64,000 bases of DNA from Deltaproteobacteria bacterium (GCA_029261855.1 JAJDAN010000083.1:1-64000); one strand, 5' to 3'. Positions 28,978 to 38,501 are shown, counted from the first letter of the stretch. Made by a program: numbers and translations. Notes: a model not told the origin generated them from the sequence alone.

Positions 28978-29589
28978 GTGAGCGATTCCCCGTCCATTGG
29001 TCGTGTGCGTGCGGCGCTCGAGGAGAGCGTGCGCGTCAAGCAGGCGCTGATCGAGAGCTGCGCGCCGGACATCGCGCAGGCCGCCGACGCGGCGGTCGCG
29101 ACCTTTCTGCGCGGCAACAAGGTGATCCTCTTCGGCAACGGGGGCTCGGCGTCCGACGCCCTCCACATCGCCTGCGAGTGGGTGGGCCGCTTCGTCGGAG
29201 ACCGCCAGGCGCTGCCGGCGATCGCCCTCGGTGCGAATCCCGCCGAGCTGACCTCCATCGCGAATGACTATGGCTACGACCACGTGTTCGCCCGGGGCGT
29301 CGAGGCCCACGGCCAGTCGGGGGATCTCGTGATCGCGCTCTCGACGTCCGGGAATTCGCCCAACGTACTCGCCGCAGTCGAGACCGCGCGCGCCCGAGGC
29401 CTCTTCACGATCGGGCTCACCGGGAGGGGCGGCGGCGAGCTGGCCGGCGCCGTCGACCTCGCGATTCGCGTGCCCTCGGACGAGACGCCCCGCATCCAGG
29501 AGGCCCACATCAGCATCGGTCACGCGCTCTGCGACGTCGTGGATGCCGCCCTCCAGGACCGGGCGGACGGAAGCGGGCCCGGCGCATGA
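28978..29589 (+). CDS. gmhA: D-sedoheptulose-7-phosphate isomerase
   Basis: 203 residues, SIS fold. GmhA starts ADP-heptose synthesis for lipopolysaccharide inner core. Signature segments: LFGNGGSASDALHIACEWVG, LTSIANDYGYDHVFARGVEA, STSGNSPNVLAAVETAR and ETPRIQEAHISIGHALCDVV. GTG 28978 gives the family's length; TACAAT (28965-28970) lies exactly 7 nt before it and there is no Shine-Dalgarno, suggesting a leaderless mRNA. The stop overlaps the next gene (ATGA). Confidence 0.9.
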   Translation: MSDSPSIGRVRAALEESVRVKQALIESCAPDIAQAADAAVATFLRGNKVILFGNGGSASDALHIACEWVGRFVGDRQALPAIALGANPAELTSIANDYGYDHVFARGVEAHGQSGDLVIALSTSGNSPNVLAAVETARARGLFTIGLTGRGGGELAGAVDLAIRVPSDETPRIQEAHISIGHALCDVVDAALQDRADGSGPGA

Positions 29590-30611
29590 GCCGGCCGCCC
29601 CGGCGCATCGATCGGTCGAAGCTGCGGACCGTGCCGGCGCGCCGGCGTGCCAGCAAGGTCCAGCTGCGGGACGAGGCGAAGCCGCATCGAGTTGGTGCTT
29701 CCTTGGCCGAGTTCCTGGACGAGCTGCCCGACATCCTCGGTGCTGCGGAGCTGCGCGCGGCCATCGACGCCTGGGTGCGTGCGACCCGTCAGGGCAAGAC
29801 CGTGTTGTTCGGCTTCGGCGCGCATCTGATCAAGGTGGGACTGGCGCCGGTCGTGGTCGACCTGCTCGAACGGGGCGCCATCGACGCGCTGATGATGAAC
29901 GGTGCCGGTTGCGTGCACGATCTCGAGCTGGCGATGATGGGTCGCACCAGCGAGGAGGTCGGCGAAGCCCTCGACGACGGAAGTTTCGGAATGGCGGGTG
30001 AGACCGCGGCGCGGCTCAACGCGGCCATCGCGCGGGGTGCAGCGGACGAGATCGGGATGGGGGCTGCCGTCGGCCGCGAGATCCAGGAAGGGCAGTACGC
30101 CCACAAGGACCGCTCGGTGCTGGCTGCCGCCTATCGTCTGGGTGTTCCGGTGACCGTCCACGTGGCCGTCGGGACGGACATCCACCACATGCACCCGGGT
30201 GCCGACGGCGCTGCGCTCGGCGCCACCAGCTACCGCGACTTCGAGACGCTCGCCGGGCTGGTCGGCACCCTCGAAGGTGGCGTGGTCTTCAACGTCGGTT
30301 CTGCGGTGATCCTGCCCGAGGTGTTCCTGAAGGCGCTCTCGTTGGCCCGTAACCTCGGCCACAAGGCGCGCCGCTTCACGGCGGTGAACCTCGACTTCAT
30401 GCGCCAGTACCGCCCCACGATGAACATCGTCGAGCGCCCGACGCGACCCGGCGGACGCGGCATCACCTTGATCGGCCATCACGAGATCACGGTGCCGCTG
30501 CTGGCGGCCGGTTACCTCGAGGCGTTGGCCGCCAAACCCGGGGACGCCGCGCGTCGTTCGCGCCGTTCGTCGCCCCCGAAGACCCGCGGCCGATCCCCCC
30601 GAAAGAAGTGA
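29586..30611 (+). CDS. Conserved-looking uncharacterised protein coupled to gmhA
   Basis: 341 residues; function not known to me. It reads like a nucleotide- or NAD-binding enzyme: FGFGAHLIKVGLAPVVVDLL, LMMNGAGCVHDLELAMMGRT, VHVAVGTDIHHMHPGADG, FNVGSAVILPEVFLKALSLA and GGRGITLIGHHEITVPLLAA. The histidines in GTDIHHMHP and GHHE could bind metal. The general pattern recalls deoxyhypusine-synthase-like Rossmann folds, but I could not match that family's catalytic lysine motif. The C-terminus is basic (PPKTRGRSPRKK). ATG 29586 overlaps the gmhA stop, so a sugar-phosphate or heptose role is the best guess. Confidence 0.6.
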   Translation: MSRPPRRIDRSKLRTVPARRRASKVQLRDEAKPHRVGASLAEFLDELPDILGAAELRAAIDAWVRATRQGKTVLFGFGAHLIKVGLAPVVVDLLERGAIDALMMNGAGCVHDLELAMMGRTSEEVGEALDDGSFGMAGETAARLNAAIARGAADEIGMGAAVGREIQEGQYAHKDRSVLAAAYRLGVPVTVHVAVGTDIHHMHPGADGAALGATSYRDFETLAGLVGTLEGGVVFNVGSAVILPEVFLKALSLARNLGHKARRFTAVNLDFMRQYRPTMNIVERPTRPGGRGITLIGHHEITVPLLAAGYLEALAAKPGDAARRSRRSSPPKTRGRSPRKK

Positions 30612-30627
30612 AGGACCTGCGCTGACC

Positions 30628-31167
30628 ATGGGCCGGATCACGCTCGTCGAAGGAGACATCACCGAGCAGGAGGTGGACGCCATCGTGAACGCGGCGAACA
30701 GCGCCCTCGTCCTGGGCGCGGGTGTCGCGGGTGCGATCCGTGCGCGGGGTGGCCCGAGCATCCAGGCCGAATGCGACGCCCATGGACCGATCGCTGTGGG
30801 AGAGGCCGCGATCACCGGGGCGGGCGACCTCCCGGCGCGCCACGTGATCCACGCCGCCGGCATGGCTCCGGGCGGCGAGGCTTCCGAGGAGAGCGTGCGC
30901 GCGTGTCTCCGGCACAGCCTCGTGCTCGCGCGCGAACACGGCTGTCGCACCCTGGCGGTGCCGGCCATCGGTGCTGGCATCGGGGGACTCTCGCTGCAGC
31001 GCTGTGCCGAGGTCTCGTTCGAGGAGGCTCGCGCCGCACTCGACGCCGACGACAGCCTCGAGGAGATCCGTTTCGTGCTGTTCGGCGAGCCGGCCTACCG
31101 GGTCTTCGAGATGACCCACGACGCGGCGCGAGTGCAGGCCCAGATGGAGCGGATGAAGCGGCGCTGA
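30628..31167 (+). CDS. Macro domain protein (ADP-ribose binding/hydrolysing)
   Basis: 179 residues, a single macro domain: VEGDITEQEVDAIVNAANSA, the GAGVAGAIRARGG loop and VPAIGAGIGGLSLQRCAEVS. Such proteins bind ADP-ribose and often remove it from proteins or deacetylate O-acetyl-ADP-ribose. The C-terminal helix (VQAQMERMKRR) is charged. ATG 30628 lies 17 nt after the preceding stop, so it is probably third in the gmhA operon. Confidence 0.88.
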   Translation: MGRITLVEGDITEQEVDAIVNAANSALVLGAGVAGAIRARGGPSIQAECDAHGPIAVGEAAITGAGDLPARHVIHAAGMAPGGEASEESVRACLRHSLVLAREHGCRTLAVPAIGAGIGGLSLQRCAEVSFEEARAALDADDSLEEIRFVLFGEPAYRVFEMTHDAARVQAQMERMKRR

Positions 31168-31231
31168 GCGCCTCGCCCCCGCCCCGAAGCTGCCGCCTGG
31201 CTGCCGCTTCGGTGGATCGGGCCTCAGCCTC

Positions 31232-31237
31232 TATAAT
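31232..31237 (+). promoter_or_regulatory. TATAAT -10 box for the heme operon
   Basis: An exact TATAAT, rare in this GC-rich sequence, lies 100 bp before the ccsA-like GTG. The expected -35 region is poor (TTCGGT at 18-nt spacing). It would give a leader of about 93 nt; the leader is C-rich and shows no riboswitch I recognise. Confidence 0.6.
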
Positions 31238-31336
31238 CCCGTCTCCCGCGGCATCTCTCGGCCCCGGACCCGCATCCAATCCCCTCGTCCCCCATCCACA
31301 CTCCTTCCACCCCCCTTCAGCAATGGGACCCCCGAC

Positions 31337-32128
31337 GTGGTCGAATTCCACCAGATCGCTGCTGCCCTGTATCTGGCAGCCGGAGTCGGCGCCTTGCTGG
31401 GTGTCGTGCTGCGAAATGGCCGCATCGAGCGCGGTGCCGCCTGGGGACTCGCCCTCGGGGTTGCCGTACAGGGCCTGGGGTTCGCGACCCTGCACCGGCT
31501 GCACAATGCGCCGGCGGTGACGGACCTGCCCATGGCGGTGTCCCTGATGACGTGGATGGGGGCGCTCTCACTACTCGCCCTGATGTGGCGACTGCGGATC
31601 CCGGCCCTGGCGGCGGTGATCGGCCCGGCCGCCTTCCTGGGCGCCTTCATGGCAGCCCTGCACATCGTCGACCGTCCCGAGGCGGGACTCGCGCAGTCTG
31701 GGTCCTGGCCTCACGTTCATGTGCTGCTCGGCAGCGCGGGGCTGGGCCTGCTCGGGCTGGCGGGCATCGCCGGGGTGTTCTTCCTGGCCGAGCACCGGCG
31801 GATCAAGGCGAAGCGCAACGTGCGCGGACGCGGGGTACTGCCGTCCCTGGAGGCTCTCGACCGGGTCAACGCCATCGCCCTGGCCGCCGGCTTCCCGCTG
31901 CTGACGCTCGGCCTGATGACCGGCGTGCTGTGGCTCCAGGAGGTGCACGGCGTGTTCTGGTTCGGGACCAGCCACGAAGTCTGGATGGTCATCGCCTGGG
32001 GGATCTACGCCGGTCTCTCGCTCGCGCGCTTCGTCGGCCACCAGGGTGCGCGTCAGGCCGCTGCCAGTGCGGTTGCGGGGTTGCTGTTCCTGATCTTCGC
32101 CGTCGTCGGCATCGGGGTGCTGGCGTGA
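31337..32128 (+). CDS. CcsA/HemX-type cytochrome c assembly membrane protein
   Basis: 263 residues with about eight membrane segments. It belongs to the CcsA/HemX (CytC_asm) superfamily: SWPHVHVLLGSAGLGLLGLA, then VLWLQEVHGVFWFGTSHEVW, with histidines near membrane ends that in relatives bind heme. The WWD motif of true CcsA is not seen, so HemX-like is the better label; HemX genes commonly neighbour hemA and influence its level. GTG 31337 start. Stop overlaps hemA (GTGA). Confidence 0.82.
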   Translation: MVEFHQIAAALYLAAGVGALLGVVLRNGRIERGAAWGLALGVAVQGLGFATLHRLHNAPAVTDLPMAVSLMTWMGALSLLALMWRLRIPALAAVIGPAAFLGAFMAALHIVDRPEAGLAQSGSWPHVHVLLGSAGLGLLGLAGIAGVFFLAEHRRIKAKRNVRGRGVLPSLEALDRVNAIALAAGFPLLTLGLMTGVLWLQEVHGVFWFGTSHEVWMVIAWGIYAGLSLARFVGHQGARQAAASAVAGLLFLIFAVVGIGVLA

Positions 32129-33531
32129 AGCTGTTGCTGCTGGGCATGAATCACCGGACGGCGCCGGTGGAGATCCGGGAACGCTTCGCGGTACCGGACC
32201 TGGTCCCCGTGCTGCACAAGCTGGCGGACGCCGAGGAGATCCAGGAGGTGGTGCTCGTCTCCACCTGCAACCGGGTCGAGGTGATCGCCACGACGCATCA
32301 GCCCGAGGCCGCGCGCCTGCGGCTCGGCGACTTCTTCGCACGCGGTGGTCTCGCGGCGAGTCCGGTCGAGGTCGAGGCCGAGCAGCTCTACGAGTTCTGG
32401 GACCGCGACGTGGTCCGCCACGTATTCCGGGTGGCGTCGTCCATGGACTCGATGGTGGTCGGCGAGCCGCAGATCCTCGGCCAGCTGAAGGACGCCTACC
32501 GGGACGCCGTGGAGGCGGGGACCTGCGGTCCCGTGTTGTCGCGTCTGTTCCAGCGCGGCTTCTCGACGGCGAAGCGCGTCAAGAACGAGACGCGCATCGC
32601 CGAACGCCCGGTGTCGGTCGCCAAGGTGGCGGTCGAGCTCGCCAGTCAGATCTTCGAGAGCCTCGACGACAAGCGGGCGCTGCTGATCGGCGCCGGCGAG
32701 ATGATCGAGGCGGCGATGGTGTCGCTGCAGCGCGAGGGACTGTCGGAGCTGAAGATCGCGAACCGGACGGTTGCCCACGCCGACGAGTTGGCGGCGCGCT
32801 TTGGCGGCACGGCCCACGGGCTCGACGAGCTGGACACGTTGCTGCAAGGGGCCGACGTGGTGCTGTCGTGCATCGCGTGCGACGAGCCGCTGCTCTCCCT
32901 CGACCGCATTCAGCGAGCGCTGCACGCACGCCAGAACCGCCCCTTCTTCCTGATCGACCTCGGGGTGCCCCGCAACATCGACCCGGCGGTGAACGATCTC
33001 GACACCGCCTACCTCTACGACGTCGACGATCTCCAGGACGTCGCGGCCGCGAACACCGAGGAACGCGAACGGGAGGCCCGCCGCGGGGAGCGGATCGTGC
33101 TCGAAGAAGAGCAGCGTTTCGACGGCTGGCTGGTGGCTCTACAGGCGGTGCCGGCGATCCGGCATCTGCGGGCCCGGGCGGAGGCCATCACAGCACAGGA
33201 AATGGGCCGCCACGCGGGAGCGCTGCAACTGAGCGACGCGCAGCTCGAAGGCGTCGAAGCCCTGACGCGTTCCATCGTCAACAAGATCCTGCACGCGCCG
33301 CTGTCGCGGCTGCGCGCCGAGACCGGCCGAGAGGAAGGGCTGGCGGTGCTCGAGGCGGCTCGCGAGCTCTTCGCCCTCGACGACGCCAGCGCGCCGGGTG
33401 GCCACATCGACGCGGAGCTGCAGGCGACGAGTTCGCCCGGTTCTCGCGACGAGCCCCACACCGAGCCCGGGGACGAGTCGGGCGAGGACGCGGGCAACGC
33501 GGAAGAATCGGAAGAGAGGCACGAGCGATGA
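32125..33531 (+). CDS. hemA: Glutamyl-tRNA reductase
   Basis: 468 residues. HemA reduces glutamyl-tRNA to glutamate-1-semialdehyde, the committed C5-pathway step to tetrapyrroles. LLLGMNHRTAPVEIRERFAV, the catalytic cysteine in STCNRVEV, DSMVVGEPQILGQLKDAY and NADPH-site LLIGAGEMIEAAM are canonical. About 45 C-terminal residues form an acidic, low-complexity tail ([20 protein letters not shown]) beyond the dimerisation domain. GTG 32125 overlaps the upstream stop; its own stop overlaps hemC (ATGA). Confidence 0.97.
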   Translation: MKLLLLGMNHRTAPVEIRERFAVPDLVPVLHKLADAEEIQEVVLVSTCNRVEVIATTHQPEAARLRLGDFFARGGLAASPVEVEAEQLYEFWDRDVVRHVFRVASSMDSMVVGEPQILGQLKDAYRDAVEAGTCGPVLSRLFQRGFSTAKRVKNETRIAERPVSVAKVAVELASQIFESLDDKRALLIGAGEMIEAAMVSLQREGLSELKIANRTVAHADELAARFGGTAHGLDELDTLLQGADVVLSCIACDEPLLSLDRIQRALHARQNRPFFLIDLGVPRNIDPAVNDLDTAYLYDVDDLQDVAAANTEEREREARRGERIVLEEEQRFDGWLVALQAVPAIRHLRARAEAITAQEMGRHAGALQLSDAQLEGVEALTRSIVNKILHAPLSRLRAETGREEGLAVLEAARELFALDDASAPGGHIDAELQATSSPGSRDEPHTEPGDESGEDAGNAEESEERHER

Positions 33532-34487
33532 GCGTCGTCAGGATTGCAACCCGGGGGAGCGATCTCGCGCTCGCCCAGGCCGACACCATGGCGGCCCGGA
33601 TCCGCGCCGAGCTCGGCTACGAGACCGAGCGCGTGGTGATCAAGACCACGGGCGACCGGGTGCAGGACGTGTCCCTGGCGCAGATCGGAGGCAAGGGGCT
33701 GTTCGTCAAGGAGATCGAGGAAGCCCTGCAGGACGGTCGTGCCGATCTCGCGGTCCACAGCGCCAAGGACCTGCCCGCCCACCGCGCCGAAGGGCTGGTG
33801 CTGGTGGCATTCCCGGAACGCGCCGATCCCCGGGACGCGCTCGTCGGTCGCGAAGCCGGAGCCACCCTCGCGAGCCTGCGCCCGGGCGCGCGGGTGGGAA
33901 CGGGCAGCGCGCGCCGCTGTGCGCAGCTGCTGGCGGCGCGACCGGATCTGGAAATCGTCCCGCTGCGGGGCAACGTGCCCACCCGCATCGCCAAGATCGA
34001 GATCGACGATCTCGACGCGGTCGTGTTGGCGTGCGCCGGGCTCGACCGCCTCGGTCTCGGCCACCGCATCAGCGAGCGGCTGGCGCCCGAGATCATGTTG
34101 CCGGCGGTGTGCCAGGGAACCCTCGCCCTCGAGGCGCGCGCGGACGACCGACTCGCCAAGGAGCTGGCGACTCTGTCGGACACGCGCACGGCAGTGACCG
34201 TGGCCGCCGAGCGGCCCTTCCTCGAGCGCCTGGAAGGGGACTGCACGGTGCCCCTGGCCGTCCATGCGGACTTCGTTTCCGGAACGGGCGCAGACGCCGG
34301 CGGGCTGCGGGTCCGCGGGTTGCTCGCGACACACGACGGCAGGCGCATCGCACGCGGGGAAGCGACGGGCGCGCCGGAAGAAGCCGGCCGTCTCGGTGCC
34401 GCCGTCGCCGAAGCCGTGCTCGCCGCGGGCGGCCAGGAGATCCTCGAGGCGCTGGCGGCCGGCCCCCCGACTGCGGGTTCATCGTGA
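33528..34487 (+). CDS. hemC: Hydroxymethylbilane synthase (porphobilinogen deaminase)
   Basis: 319 residues. HemC polymerises four porphobilinogens to hydroxymethylbilane. [49 protein letters not shown] and [20 protein letters not shown] are typical. The dipyrromethane-attaching cysteine is in [13 protein letters not shown], with Asp where most family members have Gly. ATG 33528 overlaps hemA; the stop overlaps the next gene (GTGA). Confidence 0.97.
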   Translation: MSVVRIATRGSDLALAQADTMAARIRAELGYETERVVIKTTGDRVQDVSLAQIGGKGLFVKEIEEALQDGRADLAVHSAKDLPAHRAEGLVLVAFPERADPRDALVGREAGATLASLRPGARVGTGSARRCAQLLAARPDLEIVPLRGNVPTRIAKIEIDDLDAVVLACAGLDRLGLGHRISERLAPEIMLPAVCQGTLALEARADDRLAKELATLSDTRTAVTVAAERPFLERLEGDCTVPLAVHADFVSGTGADAGGLRVRGLLATHDGRRIARGEATGAPEEAGRLGAAVAEAVLAAGGQEILEALAAGPPTAGSS

Positions 34488-36067
34488 GCGGGCGGGTCGT
34501 GCTCGTCGGCGCCGGGCCCGGCGATCCCGACCTGATCACCGTGCGGGGCGCGGCGGCCCTCGCCGCCGCAGACGTGGTGCTCTACGACTCGCTCGCGACC
34601 AAGGAGCTGCTGGGGCTCGCGCCGGCCCATGCCGAGCGGGTCGACGTCGGCAAGCGCGGCCACGATGCGCCAACCCGCCCCCAGGACGAGATCAACGCAT
34701 TGATCGTCGAACACGCCCGGGCGGGGAAGGTGGTGGTGCGTCTCAAGGGCGGCGACCCGTTCGTGTTCGGCCGCGGCGGCGAGGAAGCCTCCGCCTGCGC
34801 GAAGGCCGGGATCCGCTGCGAGATCGTTCCGGGCGTCACGTCCGCGTTGGCGGCGCCCGCCTATGCGGGGATTCCGGTGACCGATCGCCGCCACGGGGCG
34901 TCGTTCGCCGTCGTGACCGGCCACAAGGATCCGGGCCGGCCCGCCGAGGAGACCCGTTGGGGGCAGCTCGGCGTCGCGGTCGACACCCTCGTGATCCTGA
35001 TGGGCATGCGCAATCTGGCGGACATCGTCGACAAGCTGGTGGCGGGGGGGCGCGACCCCGCCACACCGAGCGCTGCGGTGATGCGTGGCACCCTCGGTAC
35101 CCAGCGCGTCGTGGTCGCGCCGCTGCACGAGCTACCGGCCCGCGTCCGGGCGTCGGGCCTCGGGGCACCGGCCACGGTGGTGGTGGGAGACGTCGTGAAG
35201 CTACGGGACGAGATCGGTTGGTGGGAACGCGAGCCGCTGTTCGGGATGCGTGTGCTGGTCACCCGTGCCGCCGCGCAGAGTGCCGAGCTGGCGAGCGCGC
35301 TGCGGACCGCCGGCGCGGAGCCCGTGCTGATGCCCCTGATCGACCTGGTCGCACCCGACGACCCCGCGCGACTCACCGCACTGGACGAAGCACTCGAGAG
35401 TCTCGCGGACTACGACGGCCTGGTCTTCGCCAGCTCGAACGGGGTTCGCTTCCTGGCCGCAAGGGCGCGCGCGCGTACGGGGGATCTGTCCGCGTTTCGC
35501 GGCCAGGTGTTCTGCGTCGGTCAGAAGACCGCCGAGGCGGCGCTCGCGGTCGGCCTGCCGGTCCACCTGGTGGCGTCGGGACGGAGCGACGCCGAGGGGC
35601 TCCTCGCGCAGATCCTGCAGGCGGCGCCCGCGAAGGGGCGGAGCTTCCTGCTCCCCCGGTCGGACGTCGGACGCACCGTGATCGCCGACGGGCTCCGGGC
35701 GGCCGGTGCCCGGGTCGACAGCGTCGAGGCGTACCGCAACGTGCGCCCGGAGGTGGACGTCGCGGCCCTGCATCGGGACCTCGCCGCGGGCACCCTGGGT
35801 GCGCTCACCTTTACGAGCCCTTCGACTGTCGAGCACTTCGACGATCTGCTCCAGGACGACGCGGCCCGTCGCGCGGTCGGCGACTGCATCGTCGCTGCGG
35901 TGGGCACCACGACCGCGGCGGCCCTTCGCGCCCGGGGAATCGAGCCCGACGTCGTCCCGAAGCGCCCGGAGCCGCGCGCCCTGGTGGAAGCCCTGACCGC
36001 CCACGTGCGCGCCCTGCACGACGAGAATCACAGCGAGAACCGAGACGAGACCGGAGACGAGAGATGA
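34484..36067 (+). CDS. cobA-hemD: Uroporphyrinogen-III C-methyltransferase / synthase fusion (CobA-HemD)
   Basis: 527 residues, two enzymes in one chain. Residues 1-~245 are Cob[39 protein letters not shown] and [14 protein letters not shown]. Residues ~255-510 are Hem[38 protein letters not shown] and [16 protein letters not shown]. HemD cyclises hydroxymethylbilane to uroporphyrinogen III; CobA methylates it to precorrin-2 for siroheme or cobalamin. GTG 34484 overlaps hemC, and the stop overlaps hemB (ATGA). Confidence 0.96.
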   Translation: MSGRVVLVGAGPGDPDLITVRGAAALAAADVVLYDSLATKELLGLAPAHAERVDVGKRGHDAPTRPQDEINALIVEHARAGKVVVRLKGGDPFVFGRGGEEASACAKAGIRCEIVPGVTSALAAPAYAGIPVTDRRHGASFAVVTGHKDPGRPAEETRWGQLGVAVDTLVILMGMRNLADIVDKLVAGGRDPATPSAAVMRGTLGTQRVVVAPLHELPARVRASGLGAPATVVVGDVVKLRDEIGWWEREPLFGMRVLVTRAAAQSAELASALRTAGAEPVLMPLIDLVAPDDPARLTALDEALESLADYDGLVFASSNGVRFLAARARARTGDLSAFRGQVFCVGQKTAEAALAVGLPVHLVASGRSDAEGLLAQILQAAPAKGRSFLLPRSDVGRTVIADGLRAAGARVDSVEAYRNVRPEVDVAALHRDLAAGTLGALTFTSPSTVEHFDDLLQDDAARRAVGDCIVAAVGTTTAAALRARGIEPDVVPKRPEPRALVEALTAHVRALHDENHSENRDETGDER

Positions 36068-37032
36068 GCTTTCCCATCCACCGCATGCGCCGCCTGCGCA
36101 AGACCGAGACCCTGCGCCGGATGACCCGGGAGACGCGACTGTCGCGGGACGATCTCGTGCTTCCCCTCTTCGTCGTCGAAGGCAGCGGCGTTCGCGAGCC
36201 CGTGTCCTCGATGCCGGGCGTGCATCGCTTCTCGGTGGATCAGGTGGTCGAGGAGACCAAGCGGGTCTTCGACCGTGGCGTACCGGCGGTGATCCTGTTC
36301 GGAATCCCGGACGCGAAGGACGCGGTGGGCTCCGGCGCCGACGCGGCGGACGGCATCGTGCAGCGGGCGGTCTCGGCGGTGAAGGGTGCGTTGCCCGAGC
36401 TGTGCGTCATGACCGACGTCTGCCTGTGCGAGTACACGGACCACGGGCATTGCGGGATCGTCGAGGGCGAGGAGGTCCGCAACGATGCGTCCGTCGCCCG
36501 GCTTGCCGAGACGGCGCTTTCGCACGCGCGTGCGGGCGCGGACGTGGTGGCGCCGTCGGACATGATGGACGGCCGGGTCGCGGCGATCCGCCGCATCCTC
36601 GACGAGCACGCCTTCGAAGACGTCCCCATCCTGTCCTACGCGGCGAAGTTCGCCAGCGCCTTCTACGGCCCGTTCCGGGACGCCGCCGAGAGCACGCCGC
36701 AGTTCGGCGATCGACGCGCCTACCAGATGGACCCGCCGAACCGGCGCGAGGCCCTGCGCGAGATGCGCCTCGATCTCGAAGAAGGCGCGGACGCCCTGAT
36801 GGTGAAGCCCGCGCTGCCCTATCTGGACATCCTGGCCGACGCCCGTCGCGAGTTCGACGTGCCTCTCGCCGCCTATCACGTGTCCGGCGAGTACTCGATG
36901 ATCCACGCCGCGGCCGAGCGCGGCTGGATCGACGGGGAGCGGGCCATGCACGAGGCGCTGATCGCCATCAAGCGCGCCGGGGCCGACTGGATCCTGAGCT
37001 ACGCGGCCGCGGACCTGGCGCCGTCTCTATAG
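36064..37032 (+). CDS. hemB: Delta-aminolevulinic acid dehydratase
   Basis: 322 residues. HemB condenses two 5-aminolevulinates to porphobilinogen. Active-site lysines lie in [20 protein letters not shown] and [15 protein letters not shown]. The zinc-site cysteines are present ([15 protein letters not shown]), so it is the zinc-dependent type. ATG 36064 overlaps cobA-hemD; it is the last gene of the heme operon (hemL and hemG are absent here). Confidence 0.98.
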   Translation: MSFPIHRMRRLRKTETLRRMTRETRLSRDDLVLPLFVVEGSGVREPVSSMPGVHRFSVDQVVEETKRVFDRGVPAVILFGIPDAKDAVGSGADAADGIVQRAVSAVKGALPELCVMTDVCLCEYTDHGHCGIVEGEEVRNDASVARLAETALSHARAGADVVAPSDMMDGRVAAIRRILDEHAFEDVPILSYAAKFASAFYGPFRDAAESTPQFGDRRAYQMDPPNRREALREMRLDLEEGADALMVKPALPYLDILADARREFDVPLAAYHVSGEYSMIHAAAERGWIDGERAMHEALIAIKRAGADWILSYAAADLAPSL

Positions 37033-37101
37033 CCGTTCGCTCGCTCAGGTCGGCTCTGCATCCTGCCGATTGAACGGGAACGAGGCAGTTGGAGGGCAGA
37101 C

Positions 37102-37278
37102 GTGGCCATCACCTGGAAGGTCGTGGAGCTCAGCTCCGTGACGGACGTAGAGATCGAAAAGGCCCTGAACGAGTGGACGGCCGCGGGCTGGACCCTCGAC
37201 AGCATCCAGTTCGCGATGCGCGATTCGTCCAAGCGGCCGAGCATGGCCTTCATCTCGTTCACCCGCGACGAGGGCTAG
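37102..37278 (+). CDS. Small DUF4177-like protein
   Basis: 58 residues, GTG start with GGAGG (37091-37095) 6 nt upstream. The chain MAITWKVVELSSVTDVEIEK ... ALNEWTAAGWTLDSIQFAMR resembles the short DUF4177 fold, whose hallmark is the N-x-x-x-x-x-GW pattern. Function unknown. The stop TAG 37276-37278 lies inside the left terminal repeat of the downstream MITE-like element, so the original C-terminus may have been altered by insertion. Confidence 0.75.
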   Translation: MAITWKVVELSSVTDVEIEKALNEWTAAGWTLDSIQFAMRDSSKRPSMAFISFTRDEG

Positions 37279-37442
37279 CAGGCTGCGGAAAAACTCGCTC
37301 CAGTCGCCGGGCACGCATCTTTCGCCCGGCCTCTGCGTTGCGAAACCTCGCTGTAGGGCAACTACAGCTTCAGCTCCGCGCCTTGATGCCGTGCGAAATC
37401 TGCGCACCGGGCTCGGTCCGGAGTTCTGCCGCAACCTGCTAG
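37275..37442. mobile_element. MITE-like element with 14-bp terminal inverted repeats
   Basis: 168 bp bounded by CTAGCAGGCTGCGG (37275-37288) and, inverted, CCGCAACCTGCTAG (37429-37442), 13 of 14 matching. Internally it can fold into at least two hairpins: CCGGGC/GCCCGG near 37300 and GCTGTAG-GGCAA-CTACAGC near 37355. No coding capacity. The terminal repeats supply the stop codons of both flanking convergent genes. Similar CAGGCTGYGGAAAAACT ends are common on small non-autonomous elements in proteobacteria (recollection, not a search). Confidence 0.65.
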
Positions 37443-38488
37443 AGCGCGGGGATCACGTCCGCGGCCAGCCGTTCGAGCGCGGCCTCGCGTTCGGACTGGG
37501 ACACGGCAGCGACCTGGGGACGCGCCACCAATAGATCCATTCCCAGGCGCTCGCGGTAGCGGGCGAGTCGGTCGTGCACTTCATTGCGGGTGCCGACCAC
37601 GGCCCGCTCGTCGACCCCCGCCTCGGCGGCCCGGGCGATGGCGGCCGGGACGCGCGCGCCCGATCGGGTCGCTCGCATCTCGCGCTCGAGGGCGCCGTAC
37701 ACCCGCGCGGCTTCGGTGTCCGATCCGGCGACATAGACCGTGCGCATGACCGGAACCACGAGCTGGCCGGCATCGACATCCGTCGGCAGGTTGGCACGGT
37801 GGAACGCCAGGTTCTCCTCGATCAGTGACAAGGGTTCGAGGGGAGACGCGAGATACGGCAGGCCGCGGTGAGAGGCCTGCAGCAAGCCCTTGCGACCGAA
37901 GGCGGCGACCGCGAGTGGCGGGTGGGGTCGTTGATGGGGAAGGGCCCGGTCGGCGTCCACGGGAGCCGCGCTGTCGAGCTCTTTGGCAAAAGGGGTGTCC
38001 GTCATGTCGACAGGCCGGCCCGCCCAGCGTGCGAGCATCAGGTCGAGGGCGGCATCGAAGCGGTCGCGTTTCGTCGTCGCGTCGATGCCGAAGGCCGCGA
38101 AGAGCGGCGCGCGAAAGCCGCGGCCGAGCCCCAGCAGTACCCGACCGCCGGAAAGCCGGTCGAGGACCGCGACCTCTTCGGCGACGCGCAGCGGCGGACG
38201 GATCGGTAGCAGCAAGGAGGTGGTTCCGAGTCGCAGTCGGCTGCTGCGGGCGGCGCATGCTGCCAGCATCAGGAGCGGCGAAGTCGCAACCCCGGGCGCG
38301 AAGTGCATCTCGGGGATCCAGACCGAATGCAGCCCCAGTGCCTCGGCCCGGTCGACCCAGCCGAGCGTACGCTGCCACTCGGTCGGGCTCGAGACGCCTC
38401 CCAGCGAGATCCCGAGGCCGAGTCCAGACGCCGGAAGGCCCCAGTCGCCGGGCGCGGTATTGCGCAGCGGCGCTTCGCCGAGTGCCAC
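37439..38488 (-). CDS. Luciferase-like (LLM class) flavin-dependent oxidoreductase
   Basis: 349 residues, TIM-barrel luciferase superfamily: GISLGGVSSPTEWQRTLGWV, LHSVWIPEMHFAPGVATSPL, LRLGTTSLLLPIRPPLRVAE and LLGLGRGFRAPLFAAFGID. Flavin- or F420-dependent; substrate unknown, and it is only distantly related to the other LLM gene in the window. GTG 38488 has GGAGAG 6 nt upstream and lies 13 nt after the UbiB-like stop. Its TAG falls in the MITE-like right terminal repeat, so the last residues may be element-derived. Confidence 0.8.
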   Translation of the reverse strand: MALGEAPLRNTAPGDWGLPASGLGLGISLGGVSSPTEWQRTLGWVDRAEALGLHSVWIPEMHFAPGVATSPLLMLAACAARSSRLRLGTTSLLLPIRPPLRVAEEVAVLDRLSGGRVLLGLGRGFRAPLFAAFGIDATTKRDRFDAALDLMLARWAGRPVDMTDTPFAKELDSAAPVDADRALPHQRPHPPLAVAAFGRKGLLQASHRGLPYLASPLEPLSLIEENLAFHRANLPTDVDAGQLVVPVMRTVYVAGSDTEAARVYGALEREMRATRSGARVPAAIARAAEAGVDERAVVGTRNEVHDRLARYRERLGMDLLVARPQVAAVSQSEREAALERLAADVIPAL

Positions 38489-38501
38489 CGGCGGCTCTCC
38501 G

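Noticed and set aside
31238-31336. Heme-operon leader considered as a riboswitch
   Set aside because: C-rich, without a recognisable aptamer or conserved stems.
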